Source of the DNA: Bacteroidales bacterium
Lineage (GTDB): Bacteria; Bacteroidota; Bacteroidia; Bacteroidales; Muribaculaceae
Direction: 5' to 3'
Length of the DNA stretch: 43,380 nt
NCBI GenBank assembly: GCA_014800385.1
Contig: JAAVGE010000056.1
Span: forward strand, 1-43,380
A program made the translations under genes and the position numbers. Shown here in pieces: positions 8,928 to 18,249 of the stretch (within the stretch, counting starts at the first letter, position 1; the number at the start of each line of letters is the position of its first letter). The notes below the pieces were generated by a model that worked only from the letters and a program-made list of their open reading frames with translations, was not told the origin of the DNA and searched no databases.

Positions 8928-10574
8928 ATGCTGAAAAAGACCATTATAACACTGAGCCTGACCATAGCGGCGATGACACCGACAGTCACCGCGCAGTCAG
9001 TTCTTGACCTTAAACACTCGCTTGAGGACAGCAAGATAATCATGCCCGAAAGCGTTGAGACCGACGTTCACAAAATGCGTCACAACTGGTATCTGCAAAC
9101 CTACGCCCAGACCGATTCTCTGGCCGACTTCCGAGGCGAAAACGTCGATTTCCCCGATGAAGTAATCGTTGAGCGTCTGCAGAAACTACCCACATCGATT
9201 GAACTCCCCTACAATGACCTGGTTCGACGTGTGATTTATTTCTACACCGGACGCAAACGCGAACTGGTCAGCAACATGCTTGCGTTAGGACATTATTATA
9301 TGCCTATCTTTGAGGAGGCTCTGGAAAAGAATAACATGCCCCTTGAACTGAAATATCTACCGGTCATTGAATCGGCACTTAACCCCAACGCCGTGTCTAA
9401 AGCAGGTGCAGCCGGTCTGTGGCAGTTCATGCCCGGCACGGCAACCGGACAGGGACTTGAAGTAAGTTCACTTGTCGACGAACGCCGCGACCCGATACTC
9501 TCATCCGACCGCGCTGCAAAATATCTTAAGGAACTGTACCGCACCTACGGCGACTGGTCACTTGCCATCGCTGCCTACAACTGCGGTCCGGGCAACGTAA
9601 ACAAAGCAATACGCCGCGCAGGTGGCGACAAACGAGATTTCTGGGAGATTTACCCCTTCCTTCCGGCCGAAACACGCGGCTATGTACCCTCGTTCATCGC
9701 CGCATGCTATGTCATGAACTACTACGGCGACCACAACATTGAACCGGCTCTGATTCGACGCCCTATCATCACCGACACCGTCAACGTTAACAAACGTGTC
9801 CACTTCCAGCAGATAGCCGACGTTCTCCAGATTCCGGTTGAAGAAATACGTCTGCTCAACCCGCAGTACCGCATGGATGTCATCCCCGGCAACATCCGTC
9901 CCTACACCCTTATTCTCCCCTCAAAACAGATCTATGCCTACGTCATGAGCGAAGACAGCATAGTCAAACATAATGCCGACCTCTACACTCCGCGCGGTGT
10001 GGTTCAACCCTCCGACGGCTCTACCGTGGTGACCTCGGTCGACGGGGACTACCTCATCACCGAAAAGGTGACCGTTCACAAGGTGAAACGTGGCGAGACA
10101 CTGAAGTCGATAGCCTCACGCTACGGTGTCACCGTAGCATCGCTCCGCAACGCCAACAACGGCATACGCAAAGTGAAACAAGGCCAGTCAATCAACGTGG
10201 TGACACGCCAGAAAACACGCAAGCCGGTGGAACAGACCGTTGACACCACACAGGAGTCAACCACCGTTGAAACCGACACATTAACCACTCAGACCGGTCA
10301 GCCCGAAATTGTGGAAGAGACCGTCGTTGAGGAAAAACCGGTGGAAAAACCGAAACCCGAGCCCAAAAAGGAGAGCCGTAAGGAAAACAAAAAGGCCGAC
10401 AAGAAGAAAAAAGATAACAAAAAATCGGAAAAGCCTGTCACCTACACCGTCTCCAAGGGTGATAACCTCGGCAAAATAGCAAAACGCAACGGCACCACCG
10501 TTGACAAAATCAAACAACTCAACGGTCTGAAAAACGACAAGATTCAGATCGGTCAAAAACTGCGGGTGAAATGA
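8928..10574 (+). CDS. mltD: MltD-like lytic transglycosylase with two LysM domains
   Basis: A GTG at 8886 would overlap the upstream gene; the ATG at 8928 starts a clear signal peptide (MLKKTIITLSL...TVTAQ, cleavage near residue 23), giving 548 residues. The periplasmic transglycosylase domain (about 125-270) has catalytic Glu148 in LPVIESALNP, then GLWQFMPGTA and the AAYNCGPGNV motif of family-1 SLT domains. LysM peptidoglycan-binding domains lie at about 383-427 and 504-547, separated by a Lys/Glu-rich low-complexity linker. It cleaves glycan strands to form 1,6-anhydromuropeptides (family knowledge). It has no lipobox, unlike E. coli MltD. Its TGA overlaps the cdsA ATG (ATGA). Confidence 0.93.
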   Translation: MLKKTIITLSLTIAAMTPTVTAQSVLDLKHSLEDSKIIMPESVETDVHKMRHNWYLQTYAQTDSLADFRGENVDFPDEVIVERLQKLPTSIELPYNDLVRRVIYFYTGRKRELVSNMLALGHYYMPIFEEALEKNNMPLELKYLPVIESALNPNAVSKAGAAGLWQFMPGTATGQGLEVSSLVDERRDPILSSDRAAKYLKELYRTYGDWSLAIAAYNCGPGNVNKAIRRAGGDKRDFWEIYPFLPAETRGYVPSFIAACYVMNYYGDHNIEPALIRRPIITDTVNVNKRVHFQQIADVLQIPVEEIRLLNPQYRMDVIPGNIRPYTLILPSKQIYAYVMSEDSIVKHNADLYTPRGVVQPSDGSTVVTSVDGDYLITEKVTVHKVKRGETLKSIASRYGVTVASLRNANNGIRKVKQGQSINVVTRQKTRKPVEQTVDTTQESTTVETDTLTTQTGQPEIVEETVVEEKPVEKPKPEPKKESRKENKKADKKKKDNKKSEKPVTYTVSKGDNLGKIAKRNGTTVDKIKQLNGLKNDKIQIGQKLRVK

Positions 10575-11404
10575 AAAATGTTGTAGTACGCGCTCTTTCC
10601 GGAGCAGTTTACGTCGCACTTATCGTCGGCGCCATCTTTCTTGGCAAAGAGGCTTTCGCAGCCCTGTGTCTGTTGTTCATACTCCTGTCAGTGGCCGAAG
10701 CAAATCGTCTGTTCGGTGCCGGACGCAAGCAGGATTTGCTCTGCAACGCCATTGACATAGCCGGAGGGATATCGATTTTCTGCGGACTGACAGCCCCCTT
10801 CATCTTCTCACCCGAAGAGGTGTCATCACTGCCGGTGTTCGCTGCAGCCATACCGTTCACACTCTACCTGCTTGTACGCCTGACAGTAGAACTGTTTTTA
10901 GGACGGGAAAATCCGATAGCCAACATGGGAGCGTCGCTTCTGTCCGTAATGTACACCGCCTTCCCCCTGTCGCTGATGTTCATCCTCTACTGCTTCGGCG
11001 GACGCTATGCAGTGTTAGCCATGTTCATCTTCATCTGGCTTAACGACACCGGCGCGTTCTGCGTAGGCTCAATGATAGGCAAACACAAACTGTTTCCCCG
11101 CGTTTCCCCCAACAAATCATGGGAAGGGGTATGGGGCGGACTCGCCTTCTGCATCATCGCTGGAGTGCTGTTCACCACCTTAGGCGCGGAATATTTCGGT
11201 GACAACATAATCCGATATGTCATTTTCGGCATCACCGCATCCGTACTCTCCACCATAGGCGACCTTGTGGAATCACTGTTCAAGCGCACCGCCGGGGTGA
11301 AAGATTCCGGTAATCTGATGCCCGGACACGGTGGTATACTCGACCGCATTGACTCGCTGCTTTTTGTGGCACCCGCAACTCTCGTTCTTCTATTTGTATA
11401 TTAA
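10571..11404 (+). CDS. cdsA: Phosphatidate cytidylyltransferase (CDP-diglyceride synthase)
   Basis: This 277-residue polytopic inner-membrane protein has seven or eight predicted TM helices. The CdsA signature is near the C-terminus: GDLVESLFKR followed by KDSGNLMPGHGGILDRIDS, with SPNKSWEG in the preceding loop. It makes CDP-diacylglycerol from phosphatidic acid and CTP, the precursor of phosphatidylethanolamine and other phospholipids. Translation is probably coupled to the transglycosylase gene by a 4-nt overlap. The family is certain; no unusual feature was seen. Confidence 0.95.
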   Translation: MKNVVVRALSGAVYVALIVGAIFLGKEAFAALCLLFILLSVAEANRLFGAGRKQDLLCNAIDIAGGISIFCGLTAPFIFSPEEVSSLPVFAAAIPFTLYLLVRLTVELFLGRENPIANMGASLLSVMYTAFPLSLMFILYCFGGRYAVLAMFIFIWLNDTGAFCVGSMIGKHKLFPRVSPNKSWEGVWGGLAFCIIAGVLFTTLGAEYFGDNIIRYVIFGITASVLSTIGDLVESLFKRTAGVKDSGNLMPGHGGILDRIDSLLFVAPATLVLLFVY

Positions 11405-11455
11405 ACAGCAGCAGTTCTGACCAATATGGACTGACTGCAAAAATCCACATATTAA

Positions 11456-12622
11456 ATGAGTTCACAACGATACGATCTTCGAGGCGTGTCAGCATCCAAA
11501 GAGGATGTGCATAACGCCATACGTGACATTGACAAAGGTATTTTTCCACAGGCATTCTGCAAGATTATCCCTGACATTCTGGGAGGAGACCCCGAATGGT
11601 GCAACATCATGCACGCCGACGGCGCCGGAACAAAATCATCACTCGCCTACGCCTACTGGCGCGAAACAGGCGACATGAGCGTCTGGAAAGGGATTGCCCA
11701 GGATGCCCTTATAATGAACATCGATGACCTGCTCTGCGTGGGTGCCGTCGACAACATTCTGGTCAGTTCAACCATTGGCCGTAACCGCAAACTTATCCCC
11801 GGCGAAGTTATCGCCGCAATCATCAACGGCACCGAAGAACTCCTTGCCACACTGCGCGAGCAGGGGGTTGGAATATACAGCACAGGTGGTGAAACAGCCG
11901 ACGTGGGCGACCTTGTCCGCACCATTATCGTTGACTCAACCGTGACATGCCGCATGCGCCGCGACCAGGTTATCAACAACGCCAACATCAAAGGGGGCGA
12001 CGTCATTGTCGGTCTGGCTTCCTACGGCCAGGCATCCTACGAGCAGGAATATAACGGAGGTATGGGCAGCAACGGTCTGACCTCGGCGCGTCACGACACC
12101 TTCAACAAGGAAGTGGCACGCAAATATCCCGAAACCTTCGACTCCTCACTACCCGAGGAACTGGTATACAGCGGCTCAAAATCGCTGACCGATCCCGTTG
12201 AAGGCGCACCTGTCAACGCCGGCAAACTCGTCCTCTCACCCACCCGCACCTACGCCCCGGTGGTGAAACGACTGCTCAGCATCATGCGTCCCGAAATCCA
12301 CGGCATGATCCACTGCACCGGCGGTGCCCAGACCAAGGTCATGCACTTCGTTCAGAACAAACATGTCATCAAGGACAACATGTTCCCCATCCCGCCGCTG
12401 TTCAAGATGATAGCCGAGGAATCAGGAACAGATTTCGCCGAGATGTACAAGGTGTTCAACATGGGTCACCGTCTGGAAATCTATGTTGCTCCCGAAATGG
12501 CTGACAAAGTCATTGCAACGGCAGCGGAATTCAACATCGAGGCGAAAATCATCGGACGTGTGGAAGATGCCGAAGTAAACAAACTGACCATCATATCCGA
12601 AAAAGGAACCTTCACATATTGA
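11456..12622 (+). CDS. purM: Phosphoribosylformylglycinamidine cyclo-ligase (AIR synthase)
   Basis: The 388-residue protein is PurM, which closes the imidazole ring of aminoimidazole ribonucleotide in purine synthesis using ATP. HADGAGTKSSLAY (53-65) matches the DGVGTK motif, and AQDALIMNIDDLLCVGA matches the ATP/Mg-binding segment; GGETADV and HCTGGAQTK are further family motifs. It is somewhat longer and more divergent than E. coli PurM (about 345 residues), as usual in Bacteroidota. It starts 51 nt after cdsA, and its TGA overlaps the next ATG by one base. Confidence 0.9.
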   Translation: MSSQRYDLRGVSASKEDVHNAIRDIDKGIFPQAFCKIIPDILGGDPEWCNIMHADGAGTKSSLAYAYWRETGDMSVWKGIAQDALIMNIDDLLCVGAVDNILVSSTIGRNRKLIPGEVIAAIINGTEELLATLREQGVGIYSTGGETADVGDLVRTIIVDSTVTCRMRRDQVINNANIKGGDVIVGLASYGQASYEQEYNGGMGSNGLTSARHDTFNKEVARKYPETFDSSLPEELVYSGSKSLTDPVEGAPVNAGKLVLSPTRTYAPVVKRLLSIMRPEIHGMIHCTGGAQTKVMHFVQNKHVIKDNMFPIPPLFKMIAEESGTDFAEMYKVFNMGHRLEIYVAPEMADKVIATAAEFNIEAKIIGRVEDAEVNKLTIISEKGTFTY

Positions 12623-14004
12623 TGATACGCAAGGCTGCAACAGCACTGATCGCACTCACTGTTCTGCTGCCGGTGTTTACCGGATGTGACAGCAAGAAAA
12701 CGCAGGTCGAGGAGTCTCACACACTCCCCGACACGCTGCGCGTGGCCACACTCTACTCCCCCCTCTCCTACTTCATCTATCGTGATGAGGAGATGGGCTA
12801 TGACTACTCCCTGATAAAGTCATTCGCCGATGAAAAAGGGCTGGTACTTGACCTTGTCGTTGCCCCGGGGATGGAGAAGATGATAGCCATGCTCGATTCA
12901 GGAGTGGTCGATGTAGCAGCCTACGAAATTCCGGTTACCGCGGAGTTCAAAAAACGTGTATTGTCCTGCGGTCCCGAAAATTTCACCTCGCAGGTTCTGG
13001 TGCAGCCCAAAAAGAAAGGTGAACCGCTGATAACGGATGTCACCGAACTGGTCGGGAAGGATGTGTGGGTGGAACGCAACTCAAAATATCAGTACCGCCT
13101 GGAAAACCTCAACGAGGAGTTGGGGGGTGGCATCAACATCCACACCGTGGACCGCGACACCCTCATCACCGAGGACCTTATCGAAATGGTGAGCAAAGGA
13201 ACCATACCTCTGACCATCGTTGATTCCGACATAGCACGCATCAACCAAACCTATTACAAAGGGCTCGACATTACCCTCGAACTAAGTTTCCAGCAACGTC
13301 AGGCGTGGGGTGTGTCACCCGACAGCGGTTGGCTGGCAGACTCGATCAACGCATGGTTCGACACTGAAAAGTCGCAGGAACGCAACGCCCGTTTGCTCAA
13401 ACGCTACTTTGAACTGTCGAAGGTTGACAACAACCCCTACCCCATTTCATTCGATGGTGGACGCATTTCCCCCTACGATGCCTTCTTCAAGAAATATGCC
13501 GGCGAAATCAACTGGGACTGGCGACTGATAGCCGCACAGGGATTCACCGAAAGCCACTTCAATCCTGAAGCCACATCGTGGGTCGGCGCACGCGGAATCA
13601 TGCAGATCATGCCTGTTACAGCGCGTAACTACGGACTGAGCATGGACGACATAGCCAAACCGGAACCGAACATAGCAACAGCCGTCAAACTGATAAAGGA
13701 ACTCGACAAGATGTTTACCGAACGGGTGCCTGACCCCGAGGAACGGAAAAAATTCATCATAGCGGCCTACAACTCCGGTCCGGCCCACATTCTCGACGCC
13801 ATCAACATTGCTAAAAAAATCGGGAAAAACCCGCAGAAATGGGATGGCAACGTAGCCGAGGCACTGCTGTTGAAATCCAACCCTAAATATTTCAACGACA
13901 AGAGTGTGTGCAAATACGGATACTTCCGCGGTAAACAGACCTACGCCTACGTGCGCGAAGTTTACCGGTTCTACGACAAAGCCAAGGCACACGTCAGCGC
14001 ATAA
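12622..14004 (+). CDS. mltF: MltF-like lytic transglycosylase (SBP-bac-3 plus SLT domains), lipoprotein
   Basis: A TTG at 12619 is possible but the ATG at 12622 overlaps the purM stop (TGATG) and is preferred; the protein is 460 residues. A lipoprotein signal ends at Cys22 (VFTGC). Residues about 35-265 form a periplasmic solute-binding domain of family 3. The C-terminal SLT domain (about 285-450) has catalytic Glu310 in GFTESHFNP, then ARGIMQIMP and AAYNSGPAH. This order is that of E. coli MltF, where the binding-protein part regulates cleavage. It is the second transglycosylase gene within 4 kb. Confidence 0.92.
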   Translation: MIRKAATALIALTVLLPVFTGCDSKKTQVEESHTLPDTLRVATLYSPLSYFIYRDEEMGYDYSLIKSFADEKGLVLDLVVAPGMEKMIAMLDSGVVDVAAYEIPVTAEFKKRVLSCGPENFTSQVLVQPKKKGEPLITDVTELVGKDVWVERNSKYQYRLENLNEELGGGINIHTVDRDTLITEDLIEMVSKGTIPLTIVDSDIARINQTYYKGLDITLELSFQQRQAWGVSPDSGWLADSINAWFDTEKSQERNARLLKRYFELSKVDNNPYPISFDGGRISPYDAFFKKYAGEINWDWRLIAAQGFTESHFNPEATSWVGARGIMQIMPVTARNYGLSMDDIAKPEPNIATAVKLIKELDKMFTERVPDPEERKKFIIAAYNSGPAHILDAINIAKKIGKNPQKWDGNVAEALLLKSNPKYFNDKSVCKYGYFRGKQTYAYVREVYRFYDKAKAHVSA

Positions 14005-14063
14005 TCCCCAAGGCTGAGTCAACATTAACAACAAAACAATAACCGTAATCAAAATAACTGACA

Positions 14064-14609
14064 ATGAAGAAATTTTATCTTACAGTGGCAACTGCCCTCA
14101 CACTATGCTCATCACTTATGTTCTCATCATGCATAGGCAGTTTTTCACTCACCCACAAACTGTTGGACTGGAACCAGGGTCTGGGCAACAAATTCCTCAA
14201 CGAACTGGTGTTCCTCGCATTCTGGATTGTCCCCGTATATGAAGTTTCTGCCTTGGCAGACGTTCTGGTAATCAACTCCATCGAGTTCTGGAGCGGAACA
14301 AACCCCGTGGCACAGGGCAAATCAATCATCGAAGGTAACGACGGACGCTATCTGGTGGAATGTGACGGTAAAGGCTACACCATCACCTCAATGAACGATG
14401 ATTCAGTGGTGCGCCTCGACTTCGACACTGATGAACAGACATGGAGCATCAACACCGGCGACGAGAAAATTCCTTTCATGACATTCGTTGATGACACCCA
14501 TGTGAAAATGATTGCTCCCGACGGTCAGATGCAATTAGTGGAACTCAGCCAGGAAGGGTTCCTCGCCTATCAGCAGGTTGCCGCCGGTGAACTGCTTGCA
14601 TCACGCTAA
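14064..14609 (+). CDS. DUF3332 lipoprotein
   Basis: This 181-residue protein has a lipoprotein signal ending at Cys23 (LMFSSC). Next comes the hallmark DUF3332 stretch GSFSLTHKLLDWNQGLGNKFLNE, broken here as GSFSLTHKLLDWNQ and GLGNKF, a hydrophobic helix ELVFLAFWIVPVYEVSALADVLVINSIEFWSG, and a small beta-rich C-terminal domain. The helix suggests it is anchored in or spans the membrane. The role of the family is unknown. It lies 59 nt after mltF and 16 nt before an M48 protease gene, so a common envelope-maintenance unit is plausible. Confidence 0.85.
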   Translation: MKKFYLTVATALTLCSSLMFSSCIGSFSLTHKLLDWNQGLGNKFLNELVFLAFWIVPVYEVSALADVLVINSIEFWSGTNPVAQGKSIIEGNDGRYLVECDGKGYTITSMNDDSVVRLDFDTDEQTWSINTGDEKIPFMTFVDDTHVKMIAPDGQMQLVELSQEGFLAYQQVAAGELLASR

Positions 14610-14625
14610 TTAATGACTCACCGAC

Positions 14626-15435
14626 ATGAGAAAACTACTTTTATCAATCTGTCTTATTGCAGCATCCGTAGCAGGTGTACAGCCCGCTTCCGCACAGTTT
14701 CTGAAAAAAGTGAACGTCAGCAAACTCAAGGATGCAGCCAAATCAACAGCAGCCGCACTGACCCTGTCAGATGCTCAGATGGCTGAATATGTCAAGGAAT
14801 CGGTGGCCGAGATGGATCGCCTGAACCACGTTCCCGGCGAGGACAGCCCCTACACCCAGCGACTGAACCGCCTTACCGAAGGTCTGACCGACGTTGACGG
14901 CATACCCTTGAACTTCAAGGTGTATGAAGTGGTCGACGTAAACGCTTTCGCATGCCCCGACGGCAGTGTGCGCGTTTTCGCAGGACTGATGGACATCATG
15001 AACGACGACGAACTGTTGGGAATCATCGGTCATGAAGTGGGACACGTTGCAAAACGCCACTCAAAGGAATCGTTCAAACAGGCTTTATATTCCGACGCGC
15101 TCAAAAACTCCATAGCCGCCGCTAACGAAAAAGCAGGGAAACTCAGCGAGTCCACCCTCAGCCAGTTGGGCGAGAAACTCGTCAACGCCAAATATTCACA
15201 GAAACATGAATATGAGGCAGACGAATATGGCTATGAATTCCTCAAAAGCCATGGTCGCAACCCCTGGGGAATGGTTGACTCGTTCGAGAAACTTCTTGAA
15301 ATGGAAAGCGGACAAAACGCCAACACATCCAACTACTTTCAGAAGATGTTCGCATCACACCCGGAAACGGAAAAGCGAATTGAACGTCTCACGAAACGTG
15401 CCGAAAAAGATGGCATAGAACGCCCCGCAAAATGA
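14626..15435 (+). CDS. M48-family metalloprotease, periplasmic
   Basis: The 269-residue product has a signal peptide cleaved near ASA-Q24. The zinc motif HEVGH is at 136-140 and the third-ligand segment EYEADEYG at 195-202, both as in M48 peptidases of the LoiP/BepA group. The Ser/Lys-rich N-terminal linker is followed by the compact protease core. Relatives take part in outer-membrane protein quality control (family knowledge); the substrate here is unknown. It may be soluble, since no lipobox is seen. The final TGA overlaps the vanZ-like ATG (ATGA). Confidence 0.9.
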   Translation: MRKLLLSICLIAASVAGVQPASAQFLKKVNVSKLKDAAKSTAAALTLSDAQMAEYVKESVAEMDRLNHVPGEDSPYTQRLNRLTEGLTDVDGIPLNFKVYEVVDVNAFACPDGSVRVFAGLMDIMNDDELLGIIGHEVGHVAKRHSKESFKQALYSDALKNSIAAANEKAGKLSESTLSQLGEKLVNAKYSQKHEYEADEYGYEFLKSHGRNPWGMVDSFEKLLEMESGQNANTSNYFQKMFASHPETEKRIERLTKRAEKDGIERPAK

Positions 15436-15827
15436 TCGGCATAAAAAAGACACTACGTAACATGCCACCGTGGATTTTCACGGTGGCTGTTATTATCGCC
15501 ATACTCTATCTGACACTGGTGCCCCGCCCGCTGCCACCGATGAAGATTCTGCTGTTCCCCCACGCCGACAAGGTGATACATGCCCTGATGTTCGGCGCCG
15601 TAGTGGTGGCAATGATACTTGACTACGTTCGCAAAGGTGGAACACGCCTGCTCCGCTTCACCCTTTTCAGCCTGGCGACAAGTGTGGCCATAGGGGGTAT
15701 CATCGAACTGCTTCAATCCTGCATGGGTATGGGCCGCTCAGGTGACTGGTATGATTTTATGGCTGATGCCGCAGGTGCCGTTTTATGCGCCTTCTCCGCC
15801 CCCTTGATTGCTAAATTCTTCAAATAA
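15432..15827 (+). CDS. VanZ-family membrane protein
   Basis: This 131-residue protein has four predicted TM helices (about 14-30, 48-66, 78-95, 108-126). It carries the VanZ-like pattern DKVIHALMFG (45-54), IELLQ...GRSGDWYDFMADAAGA. VanZ confers low-level teicoplanin resistance in enterococci, but most VanZ-like proteins, including those of Bacteroidota, have no established function. It overlaps the protease gene by 4 nt and is therefore likely translated with it. Confidence 0.85.
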   Translation: MIGIKKTLRNMPPWIFTVAVIIAILYLTLVPRPLPPMKILLFPHADKVIHALMFGAVVVAMILDYVRKGGTRLLRFTLFSLATSVAIGGIIELLQSCMGMGRSGDWYDFMADAAGAVLCAFSAPLIAKFFK

Positions 15828-15835
15828 ACATTTTC

Positions 15836-17950
15836 ATGGAAAACAGAGAACTTGAAGCCGCACGAAAAATTGTTGAAGAGACCTCGGCTAACCTGTTCCT
15901 GACCGGGAAAGCCGGCACGGGGAAAACCACCTTTCTAAGGTCCATAGTGCAAAACTCCAGAAAACGACTCATGGTAGCAGCCCCAACAGGAATTGCGGCC
16001 ATCAATGCCGGAGGGGTTACGCTTCATTCCTTTTTCCAACTTCCGTTCGGTCCCTATCTGCCCGGAGCGTTGCAGACCGACGGCAAACGACGCTACGACC
16101 GTTTCAGCAAAGAGAAACTGCGAATAATCCGTACGCTCGACCTCCTTATCATTGACGAAATAAGTATGGTACGCGCCGATCTGCTCGACGCACTTGATGC
16201 CACACTGCGACGCCATCGCGACCCCATGCTTCCGTTCGGAGGGGTGCAACTGCTGCTCATAGGCGATCTGAGCCAACTTGCACCCGTGGTCAAACCCGAT
16301 GAGTGGTCAATGCTGGAAAACATTTTCTCTACCCCCTACTTCTTCTCAAGCAAAGCGCTGGAGCAGACCAGTTATCTCACCATTGAACTGACACAGGTGT
16401 TCCGTCAGCGCGACACAGAGTTTGTGCGTCTACTCAACGCCATACGCACCAACACCACCACACCCGACGACCTCCGTAAACTTAACGAACGCTATCTGCC
16501 GGGGAATGTGTCAGCCGACATGAAAGGCTACATACGCCTGACCACCCACAATGCCAAAGCCGACAGAATCAACATGGAGCAGTTGGCGCGACTGACCACC
16601 AACCAGGTGCGGTTCAAAGCCGTGACAGAGGGAAATTTTCCCGAATCATCCTACCCCAACGACCCTGAACTCCTCCTGAAACAGGGCGCACAGGTGATGT
16701 TCCTGCGCAATGACCCCTCCGGAGAATATTTCAACGGGCTGATGGGAACGGTAGTCTCTACCGACAACCACTCCGTTCGTGTGCGTCCCTTTGACTCTGA
16801 GAGGGAAATTGAAGTCACACCCGTCAAATGGGAAAACATCAAATACACTCTCGATGAACAAAACGGCAGTATCACCCAGAGTGTCGACGGCACATACAGT
16901 CAGTTGCCGTTGAAAACAGCATGGGCCATCACGGTTCACAAAAGTCAGGGGCTCACATTTGACAAAGCCATAATCGATGTTTCAGGATCATTCGCCCACG
17001 GCCAGACCTACGTGGCGCTGAGCCGATGCCGCTCCCTCGAGGGATTATATCTGGAACAGCCCCTGAGCAAAAGTGCGATTATCACCGACAGCAACGTGGC
17101 ACAATTTACGGAACATCACGCCACCGGCATCCCGACCGAAGAGCAGATGAGCCTGATGATGCGCGAGTTCTACTACCATCAACTCGACGACATGTTCAAC
17201 ATGCGTCGCCTGCGTCTGGCATTCGACAAACTGCGCCGCATAATCGATGAATACCTGTTCCGCACCTACCCCTCCCTCCCCGACAAATACCGGAGCGCCG
17301 ACACTGCGCTGCGCGACAATCTTGAAACAGTAGCAGAGAATTTCCGCAAACAGTACACCACGCTGCAGCCCGGAACCTCTCTGATAAATCAACGTATAAC
17401 CAAGGGTGCCGAATATTTCCATCAGCATCTCGCATCGCTGCTATCGCTGATTCAGAGTACACCTCAACAGGCCGACAACAAGGCATGGCAGGAACGCCTG
17501 CAGGTGGCATATGCTGAGATTTCCGACCTGCTCACCCTGCGCATGGCCCTCATGAAAGCCACAGCCGAAGCGGGCGACTTCACCCCGACGCAATATCTGG
17601 CTAAAAAAGCCGAACTTCTCCTCTCGCAGGAAGAGCCGACAAAGAAAAAGAAACGCGAAAAGAAAGAGAGAAACAGCACAGAGAATAAAGCGGTCATCAC
17701 CGACGATATTGTCAATCCGGAAATCTACGAGCGTCTGGTTAAATGGCGTTTCGCCGAAGCAAAACGTATGGAAGTGCCCGCCTTCGTGATTTTCGCCAAC
17801 CGCGACCTGATCAACATAGCCGCTACATTGCCCCTTTCCATGAACGATCTCACCCGGATAAAAGGTGTAGGCAAGGTAAAGGCAAACCGATATGGTGCGC
17901 AGGTACTTGAAATCATTGCAGAGGCACTGAAAGAGGGTGTGTCAAAATAG
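15836..17950 (+). CDS. PIF1-like SF1 helicase with C-terminal HRDC-like domain
   Basis: The 704-residue protein has Walker A GKAGTGKTT (24-32), motif Ia PTGIAAINAGGVTLHSFF, Walker B LLIIDEISM, GDLSQLAPV (motif III), QVFRQRD (motif IV), then TVHKSQGLTFDKAIID (motif V) and TYVALSRCRSLEGLYL (motif VI), the PIF1/RecD2 set. A Lys-rich linker near 600-620 precedes an HRDC-like domain (about 640-700: YERLVKWR...VPAFVIFANRDL...LTRIKGVGKVKANRYG). It likely unwinds DNA 5'-3' in repair or replication. The last four codons and the stop (GVSK, TAG) lie in a family 1 repeat element, so the original C-terminus was probably slightly different. Confidence 0.92.
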   Translation: MENRELEAARKIVEETSANLFLTGKAGTGKTTFLRSIVQNSRKRLMVAAPTGIAAINAGGVTLHSFFQLPFGPYLPGALQTDGKRRYDRFSKEKLRIIRTLDLLIIDEISMVRADLLDALDATLRRHRDPMLPFGGVQLLLIGDLSQLAPVVKPDEWSMLENIFSTPYFFSSKALEQTSYLTIELTQVFRQRDTEFVRLLNAIRTNTTTPDDLRKLNERYLPGNVSADMKGYIRLTTHNAKADRINMEQLARLTTNQVRFKAVTEGNFPESSYPNDPELLLKQGAQVMFLRNDPSGEYFNGLMGTVVSTDNHSVRVRPFDSEREIEVTPVKWENIKYTLDEQNGSITQSVDGTYSQLPLKTAWAITVHKSQGLTFDKAIIDVSGSFAHGQTYVALSRCRSLEGLYLEQPLSKSAIITDSNVAQFTEHHATGIPTEEQMSLMMREFYYHQLDDMFNMRRLRLAFDKLRRIIDEYLFRTYPSLPDKYRSADTALRDNLETVAENFRKQYTTLQPGTSLINQRITKGAEYFHQHLASLLSLIQSTPQQADNKAWQERLQVAYAEISDLLTLRMALMKATAEAGDFTPTQYLAKKAELLLSQEEPTKKKKREKKERNSTENKAVITDDIVNPEIYERLVKWRFAEAKRMEVPAFVIFANRDLINIAATLPLSMNDLTRIKGVGKVKANRYGAQVLEIIAEALKEGVSK

Positions 17951-18125
17951 GCGAAGCCTCACCGTATACAGGATTATGCGGCTGCTCCATGGAGCAGCCC
18001 TACATGGCTAATACATTGATTACCAAGCGTGTAGGGATGCTCCCTGGAGCATCCGCCGAATAAACATCACTGTCCATGAACGTACAACACAAAAAAAAAT
18101 ACAGGCTGCATTTCTGACACATCCC
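17932..18125 (+). repeat. Family 1 palindromic MITE-like element, copy A
   Basis: The left end AGAGGGTGTGTCAAAATAG (17932-17950) and the right end CATTTCTGACACATCCC (18109-18125) are imperfect terminal inverted repeats. Inside are two palindromes: GGCTGCTCCATGGAGCAGCC (17980-17999) and GGATGCTCCCTGGAGCATCC (18035-18054), 35 nt apart. It has the same orientation as the copy at 38463. It contains no ORF and overlaps the helicase 3' end. With no transposase it would need to be moved in trans. Confidence 0.85.
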
Positions 18126-18207
18126 CACCGGGAAATTTTCGTATAGGTTTTATGCAAAATATCCCTAAATTATAACAAAATTGCATTACCTATAACTGAA
18201 ATATTGT

Positions 18208-18225
18208 TATATTTGCGTATATTTG
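18208..18225 (+). promoter_or_regulatory. Tandem -7 boxes upstream of the NSS symporter gene
   Basis: Two perfect TATATTTG boxes at 18208-18215 and 18218-18225 match TAnnTTTG, 10 nt apart, and end 34 and 24 nt before the ATG at 18250. No well-placed TTTG -33 box was found for either. The second box contains the TTG (18223) that would otherwise be read as an earlier start codon. Confidence 0.5.
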
Positions 18226-18249
18226 CAGAAAATTATTACAATATTTTCA

